The notes beneath the pieces are model-generated. The model was not told where the DNA came from, did not search any database, and saw nothing but the letters and a program-made list of their open reading frames with translations. A stretch of DNA of 64,000 nucleotides from UMGS1519 sp963621885 (GTDB lineage Bacteria; Actinomycetota; Coriobacteriia; Coriobacteriales; Eggerthellaceae), in the NCBI GenBank assembly GCA_963621885.1, contig CAVFFT010000033.1, forward strand, positions 1 through 64,000, given 5' to 3'. Position numbers and translations under genes: made by a program. Positions 1 through 8,355 of this stretch are shown here, piece after piece. The stretch's first letter is position 1. Every line of letters begins with the position of its first letter.

Positions 1-43
1 AGGCGATGCGTCAGGTAACCGACATGCCGGCGGCCACGAGCTA

Positions 44-97
44 GGCAACGACGCGCTAGGCGACCGCCATGTCGGCAACAACGCGTTAGGCGACCGC
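44..97. repeat. 30-bp tandem duplication at the 3' end of a small gene
   Basis: A 24-base block beginning GGCAACGACG (44-67) recurs with two substitutions at 74-97, a 30-bp period. The second copy contains the last codons and stop of the minus-strand gene at 86-316. The first copy would also read Ala-Val-Ala-stop in the same sense, so the gene's tail appears to have been duplicated downstream. A more degenerate third copy may lie at about 15-40. Confidence 0.6.
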
Positions 98-316
98 TGT
101 GCGAATCGCTTCCTCCAGCGCATCAAACTGGGCAACAATGGCCGCGTATTCCCGCGAAGAAGTCGCGTACTGCGCGCGAACGAGCAGAGCCATGCCCTTG
201 TCTACCCATTGCCGCTTGCGTTCCTGCGATACCGCCGCGTCCCGTATCAAGTCGACGGTTTCGCCGTAAAACCGCTCTTCAAGTGCATAAAGCTGAGATT
301 CATCCCGATTATTCAT
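86..316 (-). CDS. Small hypothetical protein (76 aa)
   Basis: I do not recognise this family. The product is a short, soluble, charged and probably all-helical protein (many Glu, Arg, Ala) with no membrane segment or Cys motif. The start is supported by an AGGGGG ribosome binding site about 7 bases upstream of the ATG. It is divergent from the S24-like regulator that follows, with about 270 bp between them, an arrangement often seen for a regulator and its target; that link is inference only. The 3' end is duplicated just downstream (44-97). Confidence 0.6.
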   Translation of the reverse strand: MNNRDESQLYALEERFYGETVDLIRDAAVSQERKRQWVDKGMALLVRAQYATSSREYAAIVAQFDALEEAIRTAVA

Positions 317-585
317 AAAGCTACCCCCTGGTTGTCAACAAAATTTAGCAAAGCAAAACGCGCTTTCCTGCCAAATTTATCTGCTCTGATAATCATGCAG
401 ATAAACAAAGAAATACAAACATAAATCTCCCCGTAAGATATGTTCTCTCGTATCTCTTAACCAGACAGAAACCGTAATTTGATAAGTTTAAGGCAGACGC
501 TCCGCTTGTGCCTAGAATTTCTGAGGTGCGGCAGTGGTATCCCGCTATCTAAAGTTCGGCGGAATGCGAATTGGGGATTGCAATC

Positions 586-1275
586 ATGAACGAACTTGGC
601 GAACAGCTCTACGAACTTATCTGCGAACGCTATGGCAGCGTCCCTCGCCTGGCGGAAAAGCTCAACATGCCGAGCCAAACCATTTACTCCATGTACCGCA
701 ACGGCGTCACCGGGTCTTCTCTCGATACCGTCATGCCGGTCGCAGTTGCCCTGGATATCGACCCGGTCGCCTTGAATAACGGCGAGATTGTCGCGCGGCA
801 CACCGAAGACAAGAACTATGTCGATACCCCACTTGTCGATTTCCAGGCGCTGAGCAAAATCGCCGCCGTTTCACCCCACGCCGCGCAGAATGCCGAAAGC
901 GAAGGAAAGGTGCGCACGGGAAGCTTTCCCCTTCCCCACACGCTCCACGAGCAGTACCCGAAATCGTTCTTCGTGCGTATTCCCGACTCCTCCATGGACC
1001 GTATTCTTCCCGAAGGCTGCTATGCGCTTGTCGCGCCCTGCGACAGCATCGAGCGGCCGGGCATGCCCTATGTGCTCGCGGTTCGAAACCATGGTCTCGC
1101 GGCAATGCGCATCAGGCCCCTCGCGAACGGCCTCGAACTGAAGCCCGATTCCACCGACCCCACGTATCAGACCTTCGTGGTCGATTTCGGAAAGACCGCA
1201 AGATCCGACATCGCGCTCATCGGGCGCATCGTCTGGTACGCCATTCCCTTCGACTGGGATTTCGAAGAGAAGTAA
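586..1275 (+). CDS. XRE/S24 LexA-like transcriptional regulator lacking the catalytic Lys
   Basis: This 229-residue protein has an N-terminal helix-turn-helix (about residues 5-65, with YGSVPRLAEKLNMPSQTIY) and a C-terminal S24/LexA-type peptidase fold (about 125-225). The nucleophile motif is PDSSM with Ser136, matching the family GDSM. In the usual place of the catalytic lysine the sequence reads AMRI, giving Arg175, so self-cleavage is doubtful. I chose ATG 586 over the TTG at 571 because GGGG sits 9 bases before it. No phage genes are next to it, so it is probably a chromosomal regulator. An imperfect inverted repeat near 433-460 could be an operator, but this is unproven. Confidence 0.8.
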   Translation: MNELGEQLYELICERYGSVPRLAEKLNMPSQTIYSMYRNGVTGSSLDTVMPVAVALDIDPVALNNGEIVARHTEDKNYVDTPLVDFQALSKIAAVSPHAAQNAESEGKVRTGSFPLPHTLHEQYPKSFFVRIPDSSMDRILPEGCYALVAPCDSIERPGMPYVLAVRNHGLAAMRIRPLANGLELKPDSTDPTYQTFVVDFGKTARSDIALIGRIVWYAIPFDWDFEEK

Positions 1276-1435
1276 GGCATGCGAGCAGGGCGTTTGCCCT
1301 TGCTGCCGGTTCTCGCCAACATTCGCACAAACGCCGCGTATCCTTGCCGCCGGCTCACGCGCAATCAGTGCGCACCTTTGCAATCAGACGCCCATGCGGA
1401 TTTACCGCAGACTCACGCGGCAAGCAAAACGCGCC

Positions 1436-2494
1436 CTACGACCAGTTGCCAAAGACGAAGCGCTGAATGTCCTGATTGAGCATGATGACGAAAAAGGCCA
1501 TGAACAGGGCCATGCCTCCCGCCGATAGGGCGCTTAAGGCGCGCATCGTGATGTCCTTGCGGCGAATGAGCTGGTAGATCTCGATGATGAAGCGCCCGCC
1601 ATCGAGCGGCGGAATAGGAATCATGTTCATCAGCCCCAGGCTCACCGAGATCATCGCGCTGAACGCGAGGAAATTCACGAGGCCCGCGTCGAAGGCGCTT
1701 TTCGAAAGCACGGCGATGCCGACAATGCTCGTGGAATTCGAGACCGTTTCGGCCGCGGTCTGCGGGTTGAACAGGCCGATTATCGCAACGACCACCGTGC
1801 CGATGTAGGTAAATCCTGCCTGGATCGCGCGAAACGGATCGACCGTCATATGAGTGACCTCGCCGGTCGTTTTGCTCGTCACGTCAAAGCCGATGACGGA
1901 ATAGATGAGCACGAAAATCACGATGGCGAAAAGCAGATTCATCCCCGGCCCGGCAAGCAGGATGGCACAGCGCTTGAGAAAGCCGAGCGAGCGGTATTGC
2001 TGCTTGCGTTCCGATTCATACAGGGCTTGGGCATCGGGAACAACGCGCGCCTCGCCCGCCGTATAAGCGCCGCATGCGGGAGCCCGATAGGTGTTGAATT
2101 CGTCGGTCTTGCGAGGTTCCTCGATGCTGCCCCAATCGACCAGCTGCTCAAGCCCCTCATAGGCATCATCAGCCGATATGCCCAGCTCAGCTGCCGCGTC
2201 CTCCATATCAACCGTGCCGCGTTCGTACACCACCCGCAACAGGGAGGCCAAATGAGGACTTTCCTCGCCGGGCGTCATGCCACATATCCGCGCATAGCCG
2301 CCCAAGGGAATGGCCGTGACGCCAAACTTCGTGCCGTGCCAGGTGAAGCCGATATTCGGCCCGGGAAGACCCAGCATGAACTCGCTCACCCGCACGCCGC
2401 AGGCGCGCGCAACGAGATAGTGGCCACCCTCGTGCACGAAAACGAGCACCGACAAGATGACGATGAGGAAAACCACCATCCAGAAGATATCCAA
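1436..2494 (-). CDS. rseP: Site-2 (M50) membrane metalloprotease, RseP-like, PDZ-less
   Basis: Members of this family cleave membrane-spanning regulators inside the bilayer. The zinc motif HEGGH is at residues 21-25 in the first membrane helix, and the second metal site motif PPLDGG is near 296-300. The family block RCAILLAGPGMNLL is present. From about residue 70 to 165 there is an insert, including a helical stretch resembling a winged helix (VVYERGTVDMEDAAAELG). I see no room for the PDZ domain that normally follows the second helix. The TTG start at 2494 has AAGGGAG 9 bases upstream; the upstream ATG frame extension lacks support. At 352 aa it is close to family size. It lies downstream of ychF, same strand, 210 bp apart. 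Confidence 0.88.
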   Translation of the reverse strand: MDIFWMVVFLIVILSVLVFVHEGGHYLVARACGVRVSEFMLGLPGPNIGFTWHGTKFGVTAIPLGGYARICGMTPGEESPHLASLLRVVYERGTVDMEDAAAELGISADDAYEGLEQLVDWGSIEEPRKTDEFNTYRAPACGAYTAGEARVVPDAQALYESERKQQYRSLGFLKRCAILLAGPGMNLLFAIVIFVLIYSVIGFDVTSKTTGEVTHMTVDPFRAIQAGFTYIGTVVVAIIGLFNPQTAAETVSNSTSIVGIAVLSKSAFDAGLVNFLAFSAMISVSLGLMNMIPIPPLDGGRFIIEIYQLIRRKDITMRALSALSAGGMALFMAFFVIMLNQDIQRFVFGNWS

Positions 2495-2704
2495 GAGCCA
2501 ACGCTCCCTTCGAGATAAGCTTTCACGTCTGCGCGCCGACACCCCGATGCGCCAGTTCCAAGCGCTGGCGCCCCAGCTCGCCAACCTTGGGGTCCGACGC
2601 TCGAGCATGCCAGCTCCAAGCGTTGCCGCTTCAGCGCGGCAACCTTCCACCGACCTCAGCGCGGCAGTCCACGCGATCTTAAAGCCCTCCCGACAATAAG
2701 CCGC

Positions 2705-3769
2705 TTAGACGTTGAACTTGAAGTGCATCACGTCGCCATCCTGCACGACGTATTCCTTGCCTTCCTGACGGAGCTTGCCTGCTGCTCGGCAGCCGGCCTC
2801 GCCATTCAGTTCGCTGTAGTCAGCGAAGCTCGCCGTCTCGGCCTTGATAAAGCCGCGCTCGAAATCGGAATGGATGACACCCGCGGCCTGCGGCGCCTTC
2901 GCGCCAATGGGAATGGTCCACGCACGCGATTCCGTCTCGCCGCTCGTAAAGAAGCTCTGCAAGCCCAGAAGGCGATAGGCCTCGCGCACGAGACGCGCCA
3001 GACCCGATTCCTCAAGACCCAGGTCGGCAAGGAACATCTGCGCGTCTTCCGGATCGAGCTCTGCCAGCTCGGCCTCCACCTTGGCGCAAATGGGCACCGG
3101 ACGCACGCCGTCGATCTCGGCAAGCTCCGCCGTCATCTGGTCCTCGTCGACATTCGCGATATAGAGCATCGGCTTCATCGTCAGCAGGTGCAGGTCGTGA
3201 ATGGCCTCCACCTCCTCATCGGAAAGGCCAAGGCGGGCGGCGCGATGGCCCTCGTTCAGGCCCGCTTCCACCTTCTTCGCCGTTTCCCATTTCAGCGCGA
3301 GCGACTTGTCGCGGCGGGCATCCTTTTCCAGGCGACCCATCGCCTTCTCCAGCGTGCCCAGGTCGGCGAGAATCAGCTCGGTCTTGATGGTCTCGACGTC
3401 GCTTTCGGGATTGATGCGACCATCGACATGTACAACGTCGGCATCGCTGAAATAGCGGACGACCTCGCAGATCGCGTCGGTTTCACGAATGTGAGCGAGG
3501 AACTGGTTGCCCAAGCCCTCGCCCTTGCTTGCGCCGGCGACCAGACCGGCGATGTCGACGAATTCCACCGTCGCGGGCACGATGCGCGCGGGGTGGTCGA
3601 TCTCCTCGAGACGCAACAGGCGCGCGTCGGGAACCGGCACGACGCCCACATTCGGCTCGATGGTGGCGAAGGGGTAATTCGCGGCAAGCCCGCCCTTGTT
3701 AGTAAGCGCGGTGAACAGGGTTGATTTGCCCACATTCGGCAAGCCGACAATGCCAATGGAAAGAGACAT
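2705..3769 (-). CDS. ychF: Redox-regulated ATPase YchF (Obg-like)
   Basis: YchF is a ribosome-associated P-loop protein that prefers ATP to GTP. The P-loop GLPNVGKS is at residues 9-16. The base-recognition motif is the YchF-type NVDE rather than NKxD, which explains the ATP preference known for the family. A helical insert lies in the middle, and a C-terminal TGS domain ends in VQDGDVMHFKFNV. The 354-residue length fits the family (about 363). The ATG at 3769 follows GAGGGAG. The next gene downstream is the RseP-like protease. Confidence 0.97.
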   Translation of the reverse strand: MSLSIGIVGLPNVGKSTLFTALTNKGGLAANYPFATIEPNVGVVPVPDARLLRLEEIDHPARIVPATVEFVDIAGLVAGASKGEGLGNQFLAHIRETDAICEVVRYFSDADVVHVDGRINPESDVETIKTELILADLGTLEKAMGRLEKDARRDKSLALKWETAKKVEAGLNEGHRAARLGLSDEEVEAIHDLHLLTMKPMLYIANVDEDQMTAELAEIDGVRPVPICAKVEAELAELDPEDAQMFLADLGLEESGLARLVREAYRLLGLQSFFTSGETESRAWTIPIGAKAPQAAGVIHSDFERGFIKAETASFADYSELNGEAGCRAAGKLRQEGKEYVVQDGDVMHFKFNV

Positions 3770-4024
3770 GAAAAACTCCCTCGCTTCAAGCGCCGCCGCT
3801 TCCATCCGCGATGACGGCAGCGCGCTGTCTATCAATCGATTTGCTAACGATACTCCTGCTCGCCATGCTCGTGGGAAAAGAACGCAAGGCAAACAGAAGC
3901 ACGGCGGAGAACAGCCTGGTTCGAGCCCGCCTCATGCCGCCCCAATGCCCACATCAGGCGCATGACCCAGTCGGCATGCCCAGACGCGCATCGCAGCCAG
4001 CCTGTCCAAAGCGCCAGGCGGCCC

Positions 4025-4066
4025 AAAAACCAAGCCGCGCCTCATAAGAAACGCGGCTTGGCAAAA
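4025..4066 (-). terminator. Rho-independent terminator after the SHIRT surface-protein gene
   Basis: A perfect 10-bp stem (CCAAGCCGCG / CGCGGCTTGG, 4030-4039 and 4052-4061) with a 12-base loop is flanked by A-runs on the plus strand, giving T-runs after the stem in either direction. It begins immediately after the stop of the minus-strand gene at 4068. Confidence 0.88.
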
Positions 4067-4067
4067 A

Positions 4068-6242
4068 CTACTTGTTGAACTTCACCCTTCTGCTCGCGAG
4101 CCTTGTCGCAGCCAGAGCGCCACCGCTTGCAAGAGCCAGCGTCAGCCAAAGGAAGACGTTGTTGCCGTCACCGGTCTGCGGCGTTCCTTTCGAGCTTGCA
4201 GACGCCTTGTCATCGTCCGAAGCGTCCGACTCGTCCGAAGCGTCCGACGATTCCTCATCCGCCTCAAATTCCCAGGAGCCAACGAAGGTCACATACCCGG
4301 CGTCATCGGCATTCTCCATCGTCGCCTCAAGGGTATCGTTGTCGAAACCCGTGAAAACCCACTTGCCGCCGTCCACTTTTACGGTCGTCTGAGCAGGCGT
4401 TATCGCCTCTATGTTGGAATCTCGCGCATAGGCTGTTTCATCCTCGGGAAGCAGAGCCACAACCTCGTCCGGCAATTCCTCGCCATCCGTCGCACTCTCG
4501 AACTCGTATTGCGCCTTGAACTCCTTGAACGCCTTCTCGAAAACCGCGACATAAACGGCATCTTGCGTCGCATCCTCAACCGCGGGGCTCCATTCCTTAA
4601 AGAAGTAGTCGTAGGTTTCGTCGGATTCTTTCCTCACAGTCGGCAACTCAATGTCTTCGGCTGCGGTTCCATACGGATACCACGCCTCTTTGTAGACCTC
4701 GGAGCCATCCTCGTTCGTAAAGGTGATTTGTATCAGCGGCTTTACCGCCGCAATCAAAAACACCTCGTCTGAACTGCTGATATCGGCATAACCGGCGTAC
4801 TCGACTCGCGAGTCCTTATCCTGCGCGGTATAGCGGGAATCCTCGGTATCGAGGCACCAACTGTCAATCCGGTGGTTGCAAACCTCATCCGGCTCGCCAA
4901 GATAAAGGGAATCCATGCTAAGAGCGGACGGCAGCGATACCGAAGACTTGCGAAGATAGGCATCGGAAGCCCCAGCATCGGCGATGTTATTGCACAAAGC
5001 GGTATCCGTTATGGTCGTTTTCCCGCCAGATGAGTTGTTGGTTGCCACAAAGCCGCCGCCATATATCGTCGCGGCGTTCCCCGTGACCGTACAGCCATCA
5101 ATCGCCATCTTCGTCCAGTAGCCATAGGACACGATTCCGCCGCCCAAAGCCGCGGTGTTTCCCGTGATTGTGGCCTTTTCGATGTTGGCAACCGCCGGGG
5201 ATTTCAGCATCGCCACGAACACGCCGCCGCCATAGCCTTCGGTCTCATCGGCCGTGTTGCTGGTAATCTGGGTATTATTGATGGTCAGTCCCGGATTATC
5301 GGGATGACCCGCTGTCGAACTCGTAGGGGTGAACTCCTCTGCGTACGCATAGTAATAAGCGGATGCGAAAACGCCCGCACCGGTCATTGCGGTGTTCTCC
5401 GTAATGGTGCCGCCGAGAATCTCAGTCGAGCTTGTCAGGTTGCCAAAGCCTCCCGCAACTTCCTCATACGACGCCACAGTAGCTACGCCGCCGCCCATAT
5501 TGGTGGCGCGGTTGTTTGAAATGGTGCCCCCGTTCATGACAAAAGAAGAGCCCGCGGTCACAAACACGCCGCCGCCCATGGCGGTAAGGCAGCGCTTATC
5601 GTAATCAACATAGTCGGATTCCACAAAGCAATCCTGAATTGCGCCATTATCCATGACGAACTGGCCGCCATTGATTACCGCAACGCCACCGCCGTAGCAG
5701 ACCGAGCCGCTTTTAATGCCGCATTTCTCAATCGTTCCGCCATACATATGGAAACTGCCGCCGGAAACGGTCACGCCGCCGCCGAAATAGTTTTCGCCCG
5801 TTCTTCCCGAAAGCGTGACGCCCGCATACATATTGCAGGTTCCCTGGACATAGAGCATGCCTGGCGTATCGTTGCTCACGTCGCTCACACTGCTTATGTT
5901 CAAGACGTTGCCGTCCGTGGAGCCCAGCGTCAGCTGAGCGCCTTTCTCGACACCGATATAGCCGTACTGTTTGAACGTCAGCGTATTCCCGTTGCCCAAA
6001 ATGGTGACTTTGCACGGCGATTTGATGTCCGCGCGCTCCACTTGGATGCTACCGGTCAATTCGATGGTGTATTCCTTGCTGGGATCGCTATTGACCTGCG
6101 CTATCGCAGTGGTGAAATCCGCTTCGCTCGCAACCTTGATGGCATTCGACCCGGACGTACCGCCCACAGCGAAGGCGCTCGTCGTCATAAAGCCGAACAG
6201 CATGACCATCGCAAGAAAGGCGCCCAACAATCCCTTTTTCAT
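4068..6242 (-). CDS. Cell-wall-anchored adhesin with beta-helix and SHIRT domain
   Basis: A 724-residue secreted protein. Residues 1-26 form a signal peptide ending SAFA. Residues about 35-430 hold many short Gly/Asn/Thr-rich repeats of the pattern GGGVxV...GGTI, typical of a right-handed parallel beta-helix. Next comes an InlB-B/MucBP-like segment (ITFTNEDGSEVYKEAW), then a SHIRT-like domain (about 575-660, FESATDGEELPDEV...VTFVGSWEF), a Ser/Asp-rich linker, the sorting motif TPQTGD, a membrane helix and a basic tail. SHIRT domains are rigid stalks in Gram-positive surface proteins. The role is probably adhesion to host or to other microbes. No sortase gene is near. It is flanked by its own terminator and appears monocistronic. 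Confidence 0.88.
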   Translation of the reverse strand: MKKGLLGAFLAMVMLFGFMTTSAFAVGGTSGSNAIKVASEADFTTAIAQVNSDPSKEYTIELTGSIQVERADIKSPCKVTILGNGNTLTFKQYGYIGVEKGAQLTLGSTDGNVLNISSVSDVSNDTPGMLYVQGTCNMYAGVTLSGRTGENYFGGGVTVSGGSFHMYGGTIEKCGIKSGSVCYGGGVAVINGGQFVMDNGAIQDCFVESDYVDYDKRCLTAMGGGVFVTAGSSFVMNGGTISNNRATNMGGGVATVASYEEVAGGFGNLTSSTEILGGTITENTAMTGAGVFASAYYYAYAEEFTPTSSTAGHPDNPGLTINNTQITSNTADETEGYGGGVFVAMLKSPAVANIEKATITGNTAALGGGIVSYGYWTKMAIDGCTVTGNAATIYGGGFVATNNSSGGKTTITDTALCNNIADAGASDAYLRKSSVSLPSALSMDSLYLGEPDEVCNHRIDSWCLDTEDSRYTAQDKDSRVEYAGYADISSSDEVFLIAAVKPLIQITFTNEDGSEVYKEAWYPYGTAAEDIELPTVRKESDETYDYFFKEWSPAVEDATQDAVYVAVFEKAFKEFKAQYEFESATDGEELPDEVVALLPEDETAYARDSNIEAITPAQTTVKVDGGKWVFTGFDNDTLEATMENADDAGYVTFVGSWEFEADEESSDASDESDASDDDKASASSKGTPQTGDGNNVFLWLTLALASGGALAATRLASRRVKFNK

Positions 6243-6425
6243 ACTCTTCCCTCAGCTAGCACGGATTTTCCATTCGTGTTCCCCTATTGACGGTTCCCCG
6301 TTACGATTCCCCGGTGGCAACAAGCGCGCCAAAGAAACCGCTTCAACCGTTCAAACACAATCAAACAGCGACTTTAGCATTATTGCGAAGCAGCACCAGT
6401 AACACCGCCTTTTATGCATACAAAT

Positions 6426-6466
6426 AAAGCCGGGGACAGGGCTTAAACGCTCCTGCCTCCGGCTTG
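6426..6466 (-). terminator. Terminator after the SNF symporter gene
   Basis: An imperfect stem starts AAGCCGG (6427-6433) and closes with CCGGCTT (6459-6465), with inner pairing of GGACAGG to CCTGCC. On the minus strand it is followed by TTTATTTG. It sits 54 bp downstream of the minus-strand symporter stop. Confidence 0.65.
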
Positions 6467-6519
6467 TGTTTCACGTGCTTACCGCGCCCTCAGACGCGCA
6501 AGCGGTTGGCGCGACGTGG

Positions 6520-7896
6520 CTAGAACTTGAATAAGCCGAACTGCGCACCCACGTAGGCGATAAGGATCAGCGCCACCAGAATCGGGGCAACGTACTTCAC
6601 CATGAACACCCACGCCTTCTCGGCCTTGAAGGGGCTCGACTGCTTGATCTCGTCGATAAGGACACCAGGCTTGATGATCCAGCCGACGAAGATCAGCGTC
6701 AGGAGAGCGACGATAGGCATGAGGACGGAGTTCGAAATGAAGTCCGCGAAGTCGAGCATCGTGGAGCCTTCGCCCAGCGGCTGGATGAAGGAGAGTCCGC
6801 TGTAGCCCGCGTTGACGAGGATGCCAACACCCACGACCCAGATGATGACCGTGATCAGCGACTTGCGGCGCGACCAGTTCGTGCCGTCAGCGATGATGGA
6901 GACCAGCGCCTCGGTGAGCGAAATGGCGCTCGTGAGAGCGGCGAAGAGCACCAGCAGGAAGAACAGGAAGCCGATGATGGCGACAACGCCACCCATCTGC
7001 TCGAAAACGCCCGGAAGGATGATGAACATCAGCGAGGGGCCGGAGTTCTCGGCAACTGCCTCGGCGGAACCCAGCGCGATGAACGCAGCGGGGACGATCA
7101 TGAGGCCGGCGAGAATGGAGACCGTCAGGTCGGCGCCGCCAACCCAGCAGACGGAGGTGGTGAGGCTTTCCTTCTTATCGAGGTAGGAACCGTAGGTCAC
7201 CATGATGCCCATGGCGAGCGACAAGCTGTAGAACATCTGTCCCAGAGCGCCGATGAAGAGCTCAGGAGAAAGCTTGCTGAAGTCAGGCGTGACGTAATAC
7301 GCGATGCCCTCGGCAGCACCGGGCAGCGTCGCAACGAAAATAGCGATGCCTACCGCGAAAACGAGAAGCGCCGGCATCATGATCAGATTCGCCTTTTCAA
7401 TGCCGCCCTTAACGCCCAGAGCGACAACGAGGAACACAATCGCCATGAACACGAGCATCCACAGGAAGCTCGAATCGCTGCTCGTGATGAAGGCGGTGAA
7501 GTAGTCGCCGCCGTCGGCCATCGAGGCGGAATCGCCCACGATGTACGAGAAGCAGTACTTCGCTACCCAACCACCGATGATGCAGTAGTACGGGGTGATG
7601 ATAAAAGGCACCACCGCGGCGAGAACGCCGATGAACTTGTACTTCGATCCGAAGCTCGAGTAGGCGCCAATAACCGAAAGGCCCGTCTTGCGGCCGAGTG
7701 CCGTCTCAAGCAGAAGCATGGTGACACCAAAGGTGAACACCAGGATGATGTAGACGAAGATGAAGGTGCCGCCGCCGTACTTCGCGTCCAAATATGGGAA
7801 ACGCCACATGTTTCCCAAGCCGACCGCCGATGCTGCAGCAGCGAGGATGAACATCCACCTGCCCGACCACGACGCACGTTTTTCCGTCTGTGCCAT
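6520..7896 (-). CDS. Sodium-dependent symporter, SNF (neurotransmitter:sodium symporter) family
   Basis: A polytopic inner-membrane protein of 458 aa with 11-12 predicted helices. The family signature GLGNMWRFPY lies in helix 1 at residues 27-36, with the unwound-helix region characteristic of LeuT-type transporters. Bacterial members import amino acids such as tryptophan, tyrosine or leucine with Na+; the substrate here cannot be told. The start has GGGAGGGAG upstream of the ATG. It is single-gene, divergent from asnB with 459 bp between. Confidence 0.95.
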   Translation of the reverse strand: MAQTEKRASWSGRWMFILAAAASAVGLGNMWRFPYLDAKYGGGTFIFVYIILVFTFGVTMLLLETALGRKTGLSVIGAYSSFGSKYKFIGVLAAVVPFIITPYYCIIGGWVAKYCFSYIVGDSASMADGGDYFTAFITSSDSSFLWMLVFMAIVFLVVALGVKGGIEKANLIMMPALLVFAVGIAIFVATLPGAAEGIAYYVTPDFSKLSPELFIGALGQMFYSLSLAMGIMVTYGSYLDKKESLTTSVCWVGGADLTVSILAGLMIVPAAFIALGSAEAVAENSGPSLMFIILPGVFEQMGGVVAIIGFLFFLLVLFAALTSAISLTEALVSIIADGTNWSRRKSLITVIIWVVGVGILVNAGYSGLSFIQPLGEGSTMLDFADFISNSVLMPIVALLTLIFVGWIIKPGVLIDEIKQSSPFKAEKAWVFMVKYVAPILVALILIAYVGAQFGLFKF

Positions 7897-8355
7897 AGGG
7901 CTCCCTCCCCAAATCTTGGTTCGTATATGCGCAATTCTGCCGGAAGTCTCGTAATTCCAACAAATTGTCTGCGTTTAGAAACGAAAGCTTAAAAGAGATA
8001 GCGGAGGATTCGGCGGCGTTTCGAGCATTTGCGCCCTTTTTCGGGGGAAAGGTCGTTGAACGCGCTGGAAACGGGCGTGCGAAAGCGGAATGACCTCCTG
8101 AACACGTCTGGGTAGCGCGGCGGGAGCAAGGCATGGGCGCGATGTGGCCGCGGCTTGGGTGGCGCGGCGGAACGTAGCATGGGCGCGCCATCCACGATGT
8201 TTCAACCGTGTTTCCCCTCGCAGACAGTTTGTGGGAAGCAAAAGGATATGGCGGCAAGCCCTTATCATGAAGCCTATAAGCATGAATGAGAAACGATAGC
8301 TCCTGCGGCGCCAAAGGCAGAATGACCGCAGCGGCCAAAGGCAAAGGAGCCTGCG
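7897..8355. other. 459-bp divergent intergenic region with a 47-bp-spaced duplication
   Basis: No gene is supported here. It must hold the promoters for the symporter (minus) and asnB (plus). Two similar 31-32-base copies starting GGGTAGCGCGGCGG (8110-8141) and GGGTGGCGCGGCGG (8157-8187) lie 47 bp apart. A TATAAG hexamer at about 8275-8280 is a possible -10 element for asnB, but no matching -35 is convincing. Confidence 0.5.

Noticed and set aside
571..1275. A prophage around the S24-like regulator
   Set aside because: No integrase, structural or lysis genes are near; the next genes are housekeeping.
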